The translations under genes were made by a program, and so were the position numbers. From positions 1 through 64,000 of the forward strand of contig CAIMLR010000008.1 of assembly GCA_903842345.1 (NCBI GenBank): 64,000 nt of DNA, read 5' to 3'. The notes under the pieces were generated by a model, which saw only the letters and a list, made by a program, of their open reading frames with translations, did not search any database and had not been told where the DNA came from. Of the stretch, positions 16,026 through 24,439 are shown one piece after another; the stretch's first letter is position 1, and every line of letters begins with the position of its first letter. The DNA comes from an uncultured Myxococcales bacterium. GTDB taxonomy: Bacteria; Myxococcota_A; UBA9042.

Positions 16026-19000
16026 CTACTTCAGCACGACGTCGTCAATGGTCCACGTCGCCGTCTGCGCGACGACTGCGGTGGACGTGAGCAGGAAGCC
16101 GAGCTCGACCTGACCGGACAGCGGAATCGTCGCCGTGTAGGTGGCAACGGCGGGCGAGGTCGGGACGTTGATGAGCTGCACTTCCGTCCAGATGGCGCCG
16201 TCGGTGGAGTAGCGCACGGAGACGGTGGAGTTGCTCGGCAAGCCGCCCAGCGGACCGCCCTGACCGGTGTAGCCAAGCGTGAAGCTCAGCGTCGCGGACT
16301 TCTGCGTGCCCGTCTTCAGCATCGGGGACATCAGCAGCGTGCCGACCGTCGCGAAGTTGGGGATGTTGCTCTGCACCGTGACCGACGCGTTGTGGCCGCC
16401 GGTCGAATCCGTGCCGAGGCCCCAGTTGCCGGTGCCAAAGCCGCTCTGCTGCTGCGCGGTCCAGCCGCCCTCGCTGAACGCCTTCAGGTACTTGTTGAAG
16501 TTGTCCGACCACGGCAGCACGCTGCCATTGTCGCACGCGTCGCCAATGCCGTTGCCGTTGCTGTCCTTCTGGTCGGGATTGTACGTCGTCGGGCAGTTGT
16601 CCTTCACGTCCGCGATGCCGTCGTTGTCGTCATCGGGGTCGCACGCGTCGCCCAAGCCGTCCTTGTCGTTGTCCGCTTGATCGAAGTTGACGGTCAGCGG
16701 GCAGTTGTCGTTGACGTCGAGGATCTTGTCGTTGTCGTCGTCGGTGTCGCACGTGTCGGGAATGCCGTCGCCGTCCGTATCGACGCTCTTCAACTGGCCC
16801 GAGCCGATCGCGAACTGGTCGATGAAGACGCCCGCGGTCGTGTTGGCCATGCCGTCCAAGCTCTGGAAGTTGAAGCGGAAGCGCACGGATTGGCCGGCGT
16901 AGCTGGAGAGGTCGACGAGCTGGTTGCCCCACGCGCTGATGAGCGTGTTGGCGCCCTTGGCGACGAGGTTGCTCCAGTTGTTGTAGCCGCCCGATTCCGT
17001 GGCGATTTGCAGGTCGATGAGGTCCCAGCTCGTGCCGCCTTCAATGGCGAACAGGTACCAGTAGCTGAGCGTGACCTTGACGCCGACCGGAATGACGACG
17101 CTCGGCGACGTGGCAGTGCCGTTGGTGGGCGTGCCGCCGCCGTCGTAGTTGCCGGTGGCGGGATTGCCGTACCACAGCGCGCCGGGCTTGGTCTTGGACT
17201 CGGCTTTGTCCCACACCTGCCAGCCCACGCCCTTCATCGGCGCGTCAAACTTCCAGCCGCCGTTGGTGCCGTCGTCAAACTGCCACACGGCGACGCCGCC
17301 TTCGTCGGTCAGGCCGTTGCAGTTGTCGTCGACGCCGTTGCACGGCACGTCCAGCGCTTGCGGCGCGTTCGGGTTGTACGGCGCGCAATCGGAAACGTTC
17401 GGGTAGCCGTCGCCGTCGATGTCGTCGTCGCAGACGTCGCCCATGGAATCGCCGTCCAGGTTGGCCTGGTCGGGATTCTGCAGCGCGGGGCAGTTGTCAC
17501 ATGCGTCGCCCACGCCGTCCAGGTCCTTGTCGCTCTGGTCGTTCGGCGTGACTTTGCAGTTGTCGCAAGCGTCGCCGACCTTGTCGCCGTCCGTGTCCTT
17601 CTGATCGACGTTGACGATGAGCGGGCAGTTGTCGCTCGGGTCGAGGTAGCCGTCGTTGTCGTCGTCCGCGTCGCACGCGTCGCCGTACTGGTCGCCGTCG
17701 GTGTTCTTCTGGTCGGGGTTGAATACGCTGACGCAGTTGTCCGCGGCGTTCAGCACCTTGTCGCCGTCCAGGTCGTCGTCGCACGCGTCGCCGATGCCGT
17801 CCTTGTCCGTGTCCGCCTGCGTCGGGTTGCTGACGCCGGGGCAGTTGTCGACCGGGTCGCAGATGCCATCCTTGTCCGTGTCCGTGCAGCAGGACGGCGC
17901 GCTCGACGGCGCGTGGCTGCAGCCGCTGGCGGTGCAGGAGTCGATGGTGCAGACCTGGTTGTCGTTGCAGTCGGCGTCGCTGAAGCAGTTGGCCGGAATG
18001 ACGCACTCGGAGAGCACGCACGTCTGGCCGCTGCCGCACGAGCCGCAGGAACCGCCGCAGCCGTCGTCGCCGCACGGCTTGCCGCCGCACTTGGGGACGC
18101 ACGCGGCGACGCACGCCTGGGTCTGCGCTTCGCACGTGGTGCCGGGGCCGCAGGTGCCGCAGGTGCCGCCGCAGCCGTCATCGCCGCAGCTCTTGCCCTT
18201 GCAGTTGGGCGCGCACGCGCACTGGCCGTTGGCGCCGCAGTAGATCTGCGTGCCGGTGCAGGAACCGCACGAGCCGCCGCAGCCGTCGTCGCCGCACTTC
18301 TTGGCACCGCACGTCGGGACGCACGGGCAGAGGCCGCAATCCTGCGGGCAGCCACTGCACGTCTCGCCGGCATTGGGCTGGCAGGAGAAGTCGCCGCACG
18401 TCGGAATCGGGCAGCAGTCCTTGGAGCAGGAGTCGCACGTCTCGCCCGCGTCGCAGCTGCCGTTGCCGCACTGGATCGGGCAGACGCCGCAGTCCGTCGG
18501 GCAGCCGCTGCACGATTCGCCGACGTCGCACGCGCCGTTGCCGCACACCGGCGGGCAAGCGCCGCAGTCGCCGGGGCAATTCGAGCAGTTCTCCGTGCTG
18601 GGCGCGCAGAGGCCGTCGCCGCAGGACGCCGGCATCACCGCGCACGCGCCGTTGCTGCCGCACACGCTGTTGGGCGGGCACGTGCCGCACGAGCCGCCGC
18701 ACGTGTCCGCGCCACACTGCTTCACGCTGCCGTCCGCGTTGGCGCACTGCGGGATGCACGTGCTGCCGCAGCCGCCGCAGGCTTTGGCCTGGCACTTGCC
18801 GACGCAGCTGCTGTCCCACGCGCTGGAGCAGCAGAACGGGTCCAGGTCGCACACGCACTTCTCGCAGCCGCAGCCACCGCAGCCGGGGAGGCCGGGCGTG
18901 GGCGTGCAGCCGTCGTTGGCCGGGCACTTGCCGCAGTCGCTCGCGCAGTTGTTGCAGGTCTCGCCCTGGGCCGCGGCGCAGAGGCCGTCGCCGCAGACCG

Positions 19001-21158
19001 GCTTGCAGGGGCCGCAGTCGCTGGCGCAGTTGCTGCAGGTCTCGCTCGTCGCGTCGCATTTGCCGTCGCCGCAAGCGGGCGGGCACTTGCCGCAGTCGGC
19101 GGGGCAGTTGCCGCAGCTTTCAATGGCCGGGTCGCATTTGCCGTCGCCGCAGGTCGCGGGGCAGGGGCCGCAATCCTTGCCGCAGGTGTTGCAGTTCTCG
19201 CTGGCGTCGCACTTGCCGTCGCCGCAGACGACGGGGCACAAGCCGCAATCCGTGGCGCATGAACCGCAGGATTCCGTGGCGTCGCACTTGCCGTCGCCGC
19301 ACTTGGCGGGGCACGCGCCGCAATCGCTCGCGCACGTTGTGCAGTCCTCGCCGGTCTCGCAGTTGCCGTTGCCGCACTTGGCGGGGCACGCGCCGCAGTC
19401 GCTCACGCAGTTGCTGCAGGTCTCATTGGCGTTGCATTTGCCGTCGCCGCAGAAGACCGGGCATTGGCCGCAGTCGCCGGGGCAGTTGGTGCACGTCTCG
19501 CCGGCGTCGGGCTGGCAGGTAAAGTCGCCGCACGTGGGCGGGCACTTGCCGCAATCCTGGGCGCACGTGCCGCACGATTCGCCCGCGCCGCAGACGCCGT
19601 TCCCGCACGTTTCTGGGCAGGTGCCGCAGTCCTTGGAGCACGTGCCGCACGTTTCCGCGCCGTTGCAGGTGCCATCGCCGCACGTCGTCGGGCAATTGCC
19701 GCCGCACGTTCCGCAGATCGCCACGCACTTGCTGTCCCACGCCGTCGCGGCGCAGAACGGGTCCTGATTGAACACGCACGACTCGCACGCGCAGCCGTCG
19801 CAGCCCGGCGTCGCCTTGGTCGCGCAACCGTCGCTGCACGCACCGCAGTCTTTCGCGCAGTTCTTGCAGGTCTCGCTGCTCGGGTCGCACTTGCCGTCGC
19901 CGCACGCCACGGGGCAGGGGCCGCAGTCCGCTTTGCACGTGCTGCACGATTCCGTGGCGTCGCACTTGCCGTCGCCGCAGAGCACCGGGCAGGGGCCGCA
20001 GTCCTGACCGCAGTTCACGCAGTCTTCGGTCGCGTCGCACTTGCCGTCGCCGCACTTGGTGGGGCACTTGCCGCAGTCTTCCGGGCAATTGCCGCAGAGC
20101 TCGCCGCCGCTGGCGTCGCATTGGCCGTCGCCGCAGACCGGCGCGCATTTGCCGCAATCCTGCGGGCAGGTGCCGCACGCTTCGCCGATCTTGGGATTGC
20201 ACGCGCCGTCGCCGCAGATTTCGCAGACGCCGCAGTCATTCGCGCAGTTCTTGCAGTCTTCGCCGGTGCTGGTGTCGCACTTGCCGTCGCCGCACTTGGC
20301 GCAGGAGCCGCAGTCGCCGGGGCACGTGGTGCAGTCTTCCGTGCCGTTGGGATCGCAGGTGCCGTCGCCGCAGGTCGCCTGGCACTTGCCGCAGTCCGCC
20401 GTGCAGGTTTTGCAATCTTCGCCGGCGACCAGATTGCACTTGCCGTCGCCGCAGCCTTCGCAGATGCCGCAGTCGTTCGGGCAGGTCTTGCACGATTCGC
20501 CGGTGCCGGGCGTGCACGAGCCGTCGCCGCACACCGCGCACTGGCCGCAGTCCTGGCTGCACGTCTTGCAGGTCTCGCCGCCCGCGCCATCGCAGGTGCC
20601 GTCGCCGCAGACCGCGCCGCACTTGCCGCCGTTCTTGGCGCAGAGCGTCACGCATTCCGCGGTCCACGCCGCCGAGCAGCACGCCGGATTGATGAAGCAA
20701 ACGGCCTGTTCGCAGCCGCAGCCGCCGCAGCCGGCGTCCTTGCTGGCCACGCAGCCGTCGCCCGCCGGGCACTTGCCGCAGTCGCTCGGGCAGATGCCGC
20801 ACGTCTCGCCGTTCAGCTTGTCGCAGACGCCGTCGCCGCAGCCCTGGCACTTGCCGCAGTCCGTGGGGCAGGTCTTGCAGTTTTCACCGGCGACCTTGTC
20901 GCAGAGGTTGTCGCCGCACGCGTTGGGCAGCTCGTTGTCGACGATCGTGTCGGGGACGTCGTCGGTCGCGGTGGCGTCGCCGCCCAAGTGGATGTCGTCG
21001 TAGACGTCCACCAACGGGTTGTCATAGCTGACGGTCGGGATGTCGCTGCCGCCGCAGCCGGCCAAGCCCGTGCTCGCGGCGACGATGGCGGCGAGGCAAG
21101 CGATGCGCAACACGCTGAACTGGTTGCGAAACGTAACGAAACAGCCGTCGTTGCTCAT
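16026..21158 (-). CDS. Giant Cys-rich, TSP3-repeat lipoprotein with jelly-roll domains
   Basis: A 1710-residue lipoprotein (lipobox LAGC, Cys35). Residues about 80-1080 consist of some thirty Cys-rich repeats of the form CGDGKCDxxExCxxCxxDCGxCP, interrupted by three larger modules ending WDSxCVxxC and several GDDGCGGSCGxC units. Residues about 1090-1260 are thrombospondin type-3 calcium-binding repeats (DTDKDGICDPVDNCP). A MopE-like CNGVDDNCNGLTDEG follows near 1275. Residues about 1290-1453 form a jelly-roll/MAM-like domain (ALWYGNPATGNYDGGG). A second TSP3 block covers about 1454-1543 and a C-terminal beta-sandwich about 1544-1710. This predicts a long, calcium- and disulfide-stiffened surface fibre with two recognition domains. 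It is 35 bases from the VWA gene and two bases from the TPR-like gene. Confidence 0.88.
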   Translation of the reverse strand: MSNDGCFVTFRNQFSVLRIACLAAIVAASTGLAGCGGSDIPTVSYDNPLVDVYDDIHLGGDATATDDVPDTIVDNELPNACGDNLCDKVAGENCKTCPTDCGKCQGCGDGVCDKLNGETCGICPSDCGKCPAGDGCVASKDAGCGGCGCEQAVCFINPACCSAAWTAECVTLCAKNGGKCGAVCGDGTCDGAGGETCKTCSQDCGQCAVCGDGSCTPGTGESCKTCPNDCGICEGCGDGKCNLVAGEDCKTCTADCGKCQATCGDGTCDPNGTEDCTTCPGDCGSCAKCGDGKCDTSTGEDCKNCANDCGVCEICGDGACNPKIGEACGTCPQDCGKCAPVCGDGQCDASGGELCGNCPEDCGKCPTKCGDGKCDATEDCVNCGQDCGPCPVLCGDGKCDATESCSTCKADCGPCPVACGDGKCDPSSETCKNCAKDCGACSDGCATKATPGCDGCACESCVFNQDPFCAATAWDSKCVAICGTCGGNCPTTCGDGTCNGAETCGTCSKDCGTCPETCGNGVCGAGESCGTCAQDCGKCPPTCGDFTCQPDAGETCTNCPGDCGQCPVFCGDGKCNANETCSNCVSDCGACPAKCGNGNCETGEDCTTCASDCGACPAKCGDGKCDATESCGSCATDCGLCPVVCGDGKCDASENCNTCGKDCGPCPATCGDGKCDPAIESCGNCPADCGKCPPACGDGKCDATSETCSNCASDCGPCKPVCGDGLCAAAQGETCNNCASDCGKCPANDGCTPTPGLPGCGGCGCEKCVCDLDPFCCSSAWDSSCVGKCQAKACGGCGSTCIPQCANADGSVKQCGADTCGGSCGTCPPNSVCGSNGACAVMPASCGDGLCAPSTENCSNCPGDCGACPPVCGNGACDVGESCSGCPTDCGVCPIQCGNGSCDAGETCDSCSKDCCPIPTCGDFSCQPNAGETCSGCPQDCGLCPCVPTCGAKKCGDDGCGGSCGSCTGTQIYCGANGQCACAPNCKGKSCGDDGCGGTCGTCGPGTTCEAQTQACVAACVPKCGGKPCGDDGCGGSCGSCGSGQTCVLSECVIPANCFSDADCNDNQVCTIDSCTASGCSHAPSSAPSCCTDTDKDGICDPVDNCPGVSNPTQADTDKDGIGDACDDDLDGDKVLNAADNCVSVFNPDQKNTDGDQYGDACDADDDNDGYLDPSDNCPLIVNVDQKDTDGDKVGDACDNCKVTPNDQSDKDLDGVGDACDNCPALQNPDQANLDGDSMGDVCDDDIDGDGYPNVSDCAPYNPNAPQALDVPCNGVDDNCNGLTDEGGVAVWQFDDGTNGGWKFDAPMKGVGWQVWDKAESKTKPGALWYGNPATGNYDGGGTPTNGTATSPSVVIPVGVKVTLSYWYLFAIEGGTSWDLIDLQIATESGGYNNWSNLVAKGANTLISAWGNQLVDLSSYAGQSVRFRFNFQSLDGMANTTAGVFIDQFAIGSGQLKSVDTDGDGIPDTCDTDDDNDKILDVNDNCPLTVNFDQADNDKDGLGDACDPDDDNDGIADVKDNCPTTYNPDQKDSNGNGIGDACDNGSVLPWSDNFNKYLKAFSEGGWTAQQQSGFGTGNWGLGTDSTGGHNASVTVQSNIPNFATVGTLLMSPMLKTGTQKSATLSFTLGYTGQGGPLGGLPSNSTVSVRYSTDGAIWTEVQLINVPTSPAVATYTATIPLSGQVELGFLLTSTAVVAQTATWTIDDVVLK

Positions 21159-21193
21159 GACTGCCTGCCGGCCGGCGTCAGCTGACGCGCGGC

Positions 21194-23530
21194 TTATTTG
21201 GTGGTGACTGCGGCAGTGAAGCCCAGATCCGCACCGTAGTTGATTTCAATCTGGTCGCCGTCGTGCGGCACTTCCGTGAAGTAGATGGCTTCGCTGTACA
21301 CCCGGCACAAACCCTGCGCGTCTTTCACGTCGTTCTTGATGCACGCGAGGCCGGTCGCGCAATCGCGGATGGTCTTGCACGGTTGCGATTCGCCTTCCAC
21401 GGGCTTGGCGCTCGTCCGGCAGTCCGGCGACGATTGGATGTAGAAGTGGTCGATGGTCCGATCCGTCGTGTTCGCCGTGTATTGCAGCGTCGTCGCGTCC
21501 GTCTCGCCCTTGCGCGTGCGCTTCACTTCCAGCACCGGCTGGTTGTCGGCGTCGCGATCCGGCGGGTAGGGCAGGCACACCTTGACGATGCGCTTCAGGA
21601 TCGTCGACGCGATGCCATTGAGCGGCGCGCTGAAGTCTGAACCCGAGCAGATGTTGGCGAAAATGCCGTTCTCGCGGAACGCGTTGACCATCTCGATGTA
21701 GCGCGAGCCGTAGCCAGATTCGCCCTTGGCGCCGGCGCAGACGTAGGGCGACTGCTTGGCGGCGCCGTTGCGGCGGAGCGACTTGAAGTAGATGGCCGTG
21801 TCGATGACTTTCTGCGCTTCGTCGGGCACCGGACTGCCGTCGGCGTCAAAAACCGGCTTGCCGTCCTGGTACACCTGCGCGTCCGAGTCGCCATCGATCG
21901 CCGCGAAGATCACGTGCGCCGGGTCCGCCTTGAGGGACTTGAAGCGGTTCACAAAGTCTGAGACCGGCGCGAAACGCGGGTCCACCGCGCGGTTCTTCTG
22001 CACGTTCACTTCCGCCGTGGCGAGGCACGCCGCGTCCGTGGCCGCACAGTCCGACGGGCACTTGTAGTCCGCGGGATTGGGCTGCTTGGACTTGACGTAC
22101 AGGCAGTTGCCTTCGTTCAGCCGGCGATTGCCGCCGACCGCGTCGCCGAGCCACTGGCACTTGCCCCAGTCTTCCGTGGGAATCAGCGCCTTGAGCGCCG
22201 CCTTCTCGTCCGGGCTGCCGTACGCGAGCGAGAGCTTCAGATCCACGGAGCAGTCGTCGTCGTCGGACACGACAACGATGACGAGGTACGCGTCGTCGCG
22301 GACGAGTTGCGCGTACTGGCAGTTGGGATTGGGCAGCGGTTTGCCGTTGCCATCGACCTGCGGGCTGCCGTTGTCATCCAACAGGTAAGGTCCGCCCGGG
22401 CAGTTGGCGCCCGCGGGATCCAGCGCCGTCCAAGCCGACCGCAAGCCGCCTTCAAAGCCGGACTGTTGCGAAGAAGCCGCGCCGACGGTCGCGACGCAGT
22501 GGAAGAGATTCAAGTGGTCGTTGTCGATGACCGACGGCAGGTAGCGCGTGCACGTCTTCTTCGTCGCGCCGGTGTTCTGATCGATGATGTGCGAAACGCA
22601 GTGGGTCATTTCCGTCGTGCACTCGTCGTCGGACGCGCACACGGGGCCGCTCGCGTCGTCCGGATCGGGGCAATCCTTGGTGTTGGGCGGGAACATGCAG
22701 CCTGACGCCTTGGGATCGCCCGTCGCGCCGCCCGGCGTGTAGCAAATCGCCGCGGGATCCTTGAACAGGTCCTGGCATTCCTTGTCCGTCGAGCAGTGCC
22801 GCTGGCAGTACGAGTTGATCGAGCCATTGTCGTTGGTCACCAGCGACAGGCCGCTCGGCTGTACACAGCGCCATTCGTTGGGCGACGCGGTGTCCTTGAC
22901 CGGCAGATTCGGCGCGTAGTGCTTCTTGGAATCGCCGTACGGCGGGCCCATGTGCTGGCCCGCGGGATCGGTCGCGCCCGGATTGGTCAGCGACGACGCC
23001 GGCAGCTGGTAGTTCTTGCCTGCCGTGTACTGAAAATCAAAACCATCGCGGCATTCGTCACTTGGCGTCGTCGCGTCCACCGGACCGTCGACAAAGCAGG
23101 GCGCGCGGTAATGCTCAATGCAGTTCGGCGGAAAATTGCGCGCCGCCGTGTGATTGAACTCACCGACTTTCTTCACGGTTACGCCAACAGCCGACGCCGA
23201 ATCGGCGATCTGCTGCACCGTCACAACCGCCATCTGCGCATCCACCTGGCCGAGCGCTTGAAGGTTCTGGATGAACGCGTCAAAGCCCTGCGCGAGAATC
23301 CGCTGCTGTTTGCACATGGACGTCGAGTGATCGATGACCCAGAGAAAGTCGAGCTTGACCGGCGTGTCGTGCGAGAGGTTGCTCGTCACCCGCGCGCCAA
23401 AGCTGTCCAGCAGGCTGTGCACCGGATAGTCGTTGCATCCCGACGCCAGCAGCGCCAACAGGCTCGCCGCGACGACGCGCATCGGGTGGGAGTTACGCTT
23501 CCAGAGTAGCGGTTGCGAGTTCTTGCTCAT
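21194..23530 (-). CDS. VWA-domain lipoprotein, first gene of the envelope operon
   Basis: The start is uncertain: GTG at 23548, ATG at 23530 (chosen) or ATG at 23482. All are in frame with one lipoprotein signal (lipobox ASGC, Cys32 from the chosen start). A von Willebrand A-like domain begins at about residue 60 with the metal-ion site KLDFLWVIDHSTSM, which keeps the DxSxS pattern. Later VWA strands include YLVIVVVSDDDDCSVD and AHVIFAAIDGDSD. Scattered Cys pairs, including a Cys-rich insert after residue 200, suggest extracytoplasmic disulfides. The C-terminal 120 residues look beta-rich. The protein has 778 residues. VWA domains bind protein partners through Mg2+ or Ca2+. The giant Cys-rich lipoprotein gene follows 35 bases downstream. 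Confidence 0.82.
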   Translation of the reverse strand: MSKNSQPLLWKRNSHPMRVVAASLLALLASGCNDYPVHSLLDSFGARVTSNLSHDTPVKLDFLWVIDHSTSMCKQQRILAQGFDAFIQNLQALGQVDAQMAVVTVQQIADSASAVGVTVKKVGEFNHTAARNFPPNCIEHYRAPCFVDGPVDATTPSDECRDGFDFQYTAGKNYQLPASSLTNPGATDPAGQHMGPPYGDSKKHYAPNLPVKDTASPNEWRCVQPSGLSLVTNDNGSINSYCQRHCSTDKECQDLFKDPAAICYTPGGATGDPKASGCMFPPNTKDCPDPDDASGPVCASDDECTTEMTHCVSHIIDQNTGATKKTCTRYLPSVIDNDHLNLFHCVATVGAASSQQSGFEGGLRSAWTALDPAGANCPGGPYLLDDNGSPQVDGNGKPLPNPNCQYAQLVRDDAYLVIVVVSDDDDCSVDLKLSLAYGSPDEKAALKALIPTEDWGKCQWLGDAVGGNRRLNEGNCLYVKSKQPNPADYKCPSDCAATDAACLATAEVNVQKNRAVDPRFAPVSDFVNRFKSLKADPAHVIFAAIDGDSDAQVYQDGKPVFDADGSPVPDEAQKVIDTAIYFKSLRRNGAAKQSPYVCAGAKGESGYGSRYIEMVNAFRENGIFANICSGSDFSAPLNGIASTILKRIVKVCLPYPPDRDADNQPVLEVKRTRKGETDATTLQYTANTTDRTIDHFYIQSSPDCRTSAKPVEGESQPCKTIRDCATGLACIKNDVKDAQGLCRVYSEAIYFTEVPHDGDQIEINYGADLGFTAAVTTK

Positions 23531-23647
23531 GCCTACCGTCTTGTTCACGCCGTCGAAAAGTCATCAGGGCTGCGTTTGCCGCCCGCGAATGACCGCGGAC
23601 AGCGTTGGCAACAACCTTCCAACTCTACCATGGCCTACCCGCCAAAG

Positions 23648-24391
23648 CTACACTCGATCGGCGGCCAGCGGGCGGGAGAGCCACCACAGAAGCGCGCTGA
23701 TCAGCAGGCCCGTGCCACACACAGAAATGGCTGCGAAATTGGTCGGTTGGCGCAGATCGTCGAGGGAGTCGACGCGCAGCCATTCCAGCACCAGTCGGGC
23801 CGCCGAGAACAGCAGCGTCGCCCACGCGGCCAGCCGCCCCGGCGCCACCGCGCCACGCATGAGCAGGCGGCCAAACCCCAGCAGCAGGAGGCAGAACAGC
23901 CATTCCAGCAGGCCAATGTCCAGGCGCGGCCCTTCCGGAAAGGCGACGGCAATGGGCAGGATGGAGCGCCGCCCCGGATGATCGTGCACGAGGACGCAGC
24001 CGAGCCGCACGAGCGGCCAGCCGTGCATGAACGCCCACGCCGCACCGTCGATCACCACGAGCGGTTCGAGTTGCCACAGCCCAGTGAGCAGCAGCCCCAT
24101 CGCGCCGCCGCCGAGAAGCGCGCCAAGCGACGACTGCGGGGCGTAGAGCTGCAGGAACGGCGCGTCCGGCGCGGTGAAATACGTCGCGGTCAGGTGCCCA
24201 ACGAGCACCGCAGCGGCAATGATGGCAAAGCCCATCTGGTCCGCGCGCAGCGCCGTCATGCCCTGATGCCGCTGCAGCCAGCGACCGAAAGTCAGATGCC
24301 CCACGGCGATGCCGGCGATGGCCAACGGGCCTTGCGTGGGAATCATCTGTCCGGCAATCGCGATGTGGCTGGCGTCAAACCATGGAATCAT
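23648..24391 (-). CDS. Lgt-like (prolipoprotein diacylglyceryl transferase family) membrane protein
   Basis: A 247-residue, multi-helix membrane protein. The overall plan resembles Lgt, which moves diacylglycerol onto the lipobox Cys of prolipoproteins. The segment HGWPLVRLGCVLVHDHPGRR (residues 123-142) matches the Lgt signature region around GRxxCFxxxxxxG, and SSLGALLGGGAMG (87-99) lines up with the Lgt segment FHGGLIG. The His of that segment, essential in E. coli Lgt, is Leu here, so this may be a paralogue with altered activity. Length is a little under normal Lgt (about 260-290). No clear ribosome binding site precedes the ATG, and an overlapping seven-codon mini-ORF lies just upstream. 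The gene is upstream of the lipoprotein operon and divergent from mobA-fdhD. Confidence 0.65.
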   Translation of the reverse strand: MIPWFDASHIAIAGQMIPTQGPLAIAGIAVGHLTFGRWLQRHQGMTALRADQMGFAIIAAAVLVGHLTATYFTAPDAPFLQLYAPQSSLGALLGGGAMGLLLTGLWQLEPLVVIDGAAWAFMHGWPLVRLGCVLVHDHPGRRSILPIAVAFPEGPRLDIGLLEWLFCLLLLGFGRLLMRGAVAPGRLAAWATLLFSAARLVLEWLRVDSLDDLRQPTNFAAISVCGTGLLISALLWWLSRPLAADRV

Positions 24392-24439
24392 GTGTCATGT
24401 GTATCACACCGCGCGGTCAGAACGCGACGGAGCCCCGCG
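24392..24439. promoter_or_regulatory. Compact 48-base divergent promoter region
   Basis: Only 48 bases separate the ATG of the Lgt-like gene from the ATG of mobA-fdhD, so both promoters must overlap here or lie inside the opposite genes. The sequence around 24388-24408 contains a direct repeat CATGTGTCATGTGT and GTATCACAC. I cannot define a -35/-10 pair with confidence. ACGGAG about seven bases before 24440 serves mobA-fdhD. Confidence 0.35.

Noticed and set aside
16392-19262. 956-aa plus-strand ORF opposite the giant lipoprotein
   Set aside because: Shadow ORF of Ala/Val/Arg composition, with no family features. The minus-strand TSP3 and Cys repeats are unmistakable.
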